Positions 62,934 to 64,000 of a DNA stretch of 64,000 nt are shown here, in pieces; position 1 is the first letter of the stretch, and the number at the start of each line of letters is the position of its first letter. Source of the stretch: Blastococcus sp. KM273128 (GTDB lineage Bacteria > Actinomycetota > Actinomycetes > Mycobacteriales > Geodermatophilaceae). A program made the translations under genes and the position numbers. The notes beneath the pieces are model-generated. The model searched no databases. It was not told the origin of the DNA and was given only the letters and a program-made list of their open reading frames with translations. The DNA is taken from positions 1 to 64,000 of the forward strand of contig NZ_SSXA01000014.1 of NCBI RefSeq assembly GCF_021698975.1, written 5' to 3'.

Positions 62934-64000
62934 CCGTCCGCACCCGCTTCTGCCCGTCGCCCACCGGGCTGGTCCACGTCGGGCTGATCCGCACCGCCCT
63001 GTTCAACTGGGCGCACGCCCGCCACCACGGCGGCACCTTCGTCTTCCGCATCGAGGACACCGACGCCGCCCGCGACTCCGAGGAGTCGTACCGGCACCTG
63101 CTGGACAGCCTGCGCTGGCTGGGCCTGGACTGGGACGAGGGGCCCGAGGTCGGCGGGCCGCACGGCCCGTACCGGCAGTCGGAGCGGCACGAGGTGTACC
63201 GCGAGGTGGCCGCCAAGCTGCTCGAGTCCGGGCACGCCTACGAGTCCTTCTCGACCAACGAGGAGGTCGACGCCCGGCGGCGGGCGGCGGGCGAGGACCC
63301 CAAGCTCGGCTACGACAACCACGACCGGTTCCTCACCGACGCCCAGAAGCAGGCGTTCCGCGACGAGGGTCGGTCACCGGTGCTGCGGCTGAAGATGCCC
63401 GACGAGGACCTGTCCTGGACCGACCTGGTCCGCGGCGAGGTGCGCTTCGCCGCAGGTGCGGTGCCCGACTTCGTCCTCGTGCGCGGCAACGGCGTCCCGC
63501 TCTACCCCTTCGTGAACCCGGTGGACGACGCCCTCATGGGCATCACCGACGTGCTGCGCGGCGAGGACCTGCTGCCCTCCACCCCGCGGCAGCTGGCGCT
63601 GTACGCAGCGCTCACCGACATCGGCGTCGCCCAGGGCACCCCGCGCTTCGGGCACCTGCCGCTGGTGACCGGCGAGGGCACCAAGAAGCTGTCCAAGCGC
63701 GACCCCACGTCCAACCTCGACGTCTACCGGGAGCGCGGCTTCCTGCCCGAAGGCCTGGTGAACTACCTGGCGCTGCTGGGCTGGTCCATCGCCGAGGACC
63801 GCGACATCTTCTCGGTGGCGGAGCTGGTGGAGGCCTTCGACGTCACGAAGGTCAACGCCAACGCCGCGCGCTTCGACCTGAAGAAGGCGGAGGCGATCAA
63901 CGCCACCCACCTGCGGGCGCTGCCGGTCGAGGAGTTCACCGCCCGCGTGGTGCCGCACCTGGCCGCCGCCGGGCTGGTCTCCGAACCGCCGACCGCCGAG
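62930..64000 (+). CDS. gltX: glutamyl-tRNA synthetase (5' part)
   Basis: The first 357 residues of class I GluRS, cut by the window end. The HIGH-type motif is [21 protein letters not shown], the acceptor region is [17 protein letters not shown], and the KMSKS-type loop is [17 protein letters not shown] at 62930 overlaps the FAH-family stop (GTGA). Together with gatCAB it provides Glu-tRNA(Gln) as amidotransferase substrate, if it is a non-discriminating enzyme as in other actinobacteria. Confidence 0.95.
   Translation, partial: MTVRTRFCPSPTGLVHVGLIRTALFNWAHARHHGGTFVFRIEDTDAARDSEESYRHLLDSLRWLGLDWDEGPEVGGPHGPYRQSERHEVYREVAAKLLESGHAYESFSTNEEVDARRRAAGEDPKLGYDNHDRFLTDAQKQAFRDEGRSPVLRLKMPDEDLSWTDLVRGEVRFAAGAVPDFVLVRGNGVPLYPFVNPVDDALMGITDVLRGEDLLPSTPRQLALYAALTDIGVAQGTPRFGHLPLVTGEGTKKLSKRDPTSNLDVYRERGFLPEGLVNYLALLGWSIAEDRDIFSVAELVEAFDVTKVNANAARFDLKKAEAINATHLRALPVEEFTARVVPHLAAAGLVSEPPTAE

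Overview
The window is very GC-rich, coding-dense DNA with strong third-position G/C bias, frequent GTG starts and many 4-nt stop/start overlaps. It reads as the chromosome of a high-GC actinobacterium. A member of Geodermatophilaceae (Blastococcus, Geodermatophilus, Modestobacter) is my best guess; this is inferred from gene content and style, not from a marker gene. No rRNA, tRNA, CRISPR array, prophage or intact insertion sequence was seen, and no stretch over 300 bases lacks a gene.

Layout. 1-7.5 kb: a phytoene-desaturase-like FAD oxidoreductase, a DUF559 protein, a MarR regulator beside an isobutyryl-CoA-mutase-type large subunit, a CnoX/YbbN-like thioredoxin and a zinc-metallopeptidase lipoprotein. 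7.6-22.4 kb: alpha-glucan and trehalose metabolism. A minus-strand set glgE-treS-mak-glgB (the GlgE pathway) diverges from glgP, and glgX lies beyond an FHA protein and a small hypothetical gene. 22.4-27 kb: an orphan ABC ATPase, a crotonase, a Cds1-like PLP enzyme and etfBA. 27-36 kb: an MFS transporter, iscS, mnmA, a 5'-nucleotidase lipoprotein, a core-MetE-like protein and ligA. 36-43 kb: a DUF222-HNH protein with its own promoter, an ACT-domain protein, and gatC-gatA-(64-aa membrane protein)-gatB. 43-47 kb: a GNAT enzyme, a PQQ-type sugar dehydrogenase lipoprotein, a D-2-hydroxyacid dehydrogenase, a Cfp6-like PH protein and an MmyB-like regulator. 47-60.4 kb: branched-chain amino acid synthesis (ilvD, ilvB, ilvN, ilvC, leuB, cimA), interrupted by a GGDEF-EAL protein and two Q/Y/G-rich membrane proteins. 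60.4-64 kb: a glutamine amidotransferase, an ABM monooxygenase, a VOC protein, an FAH-family enzyme and the 5' part of gltX.

From etfBA to gltX the content and order follow the known Mycobacterium tuberculosis block fixA/fixB, iscS, trmU, Rv3015c, ligA, Rv3013, gatC, gatA, gatB, cfp6, ilvB1, ilvN, ilvC, leuB, Rv2993c, gltX. The DUF222-HNH gene, the small gat membrane gene, ilvD, the GGDEF-EAL gene, the Q/Y/G pair and cimA distinguish this lineage.

The most notable non-coding signals are two transcription attenuators of one design. A Val-Leu leader precedes ilvB and an Ile-Ile-Ile leader precedes cimA. In both, a GC hairpin starts on the leader stop codon and is followed by an intrinsic terminator with a T run. 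A second theme is leaderless transcription: at least sixteen genes have a TANNNT box 6 to 8 nt before an ATG or GTG with no Shine-Dalgarno, and in two cases the box contains the stop codon of the upstream gene.
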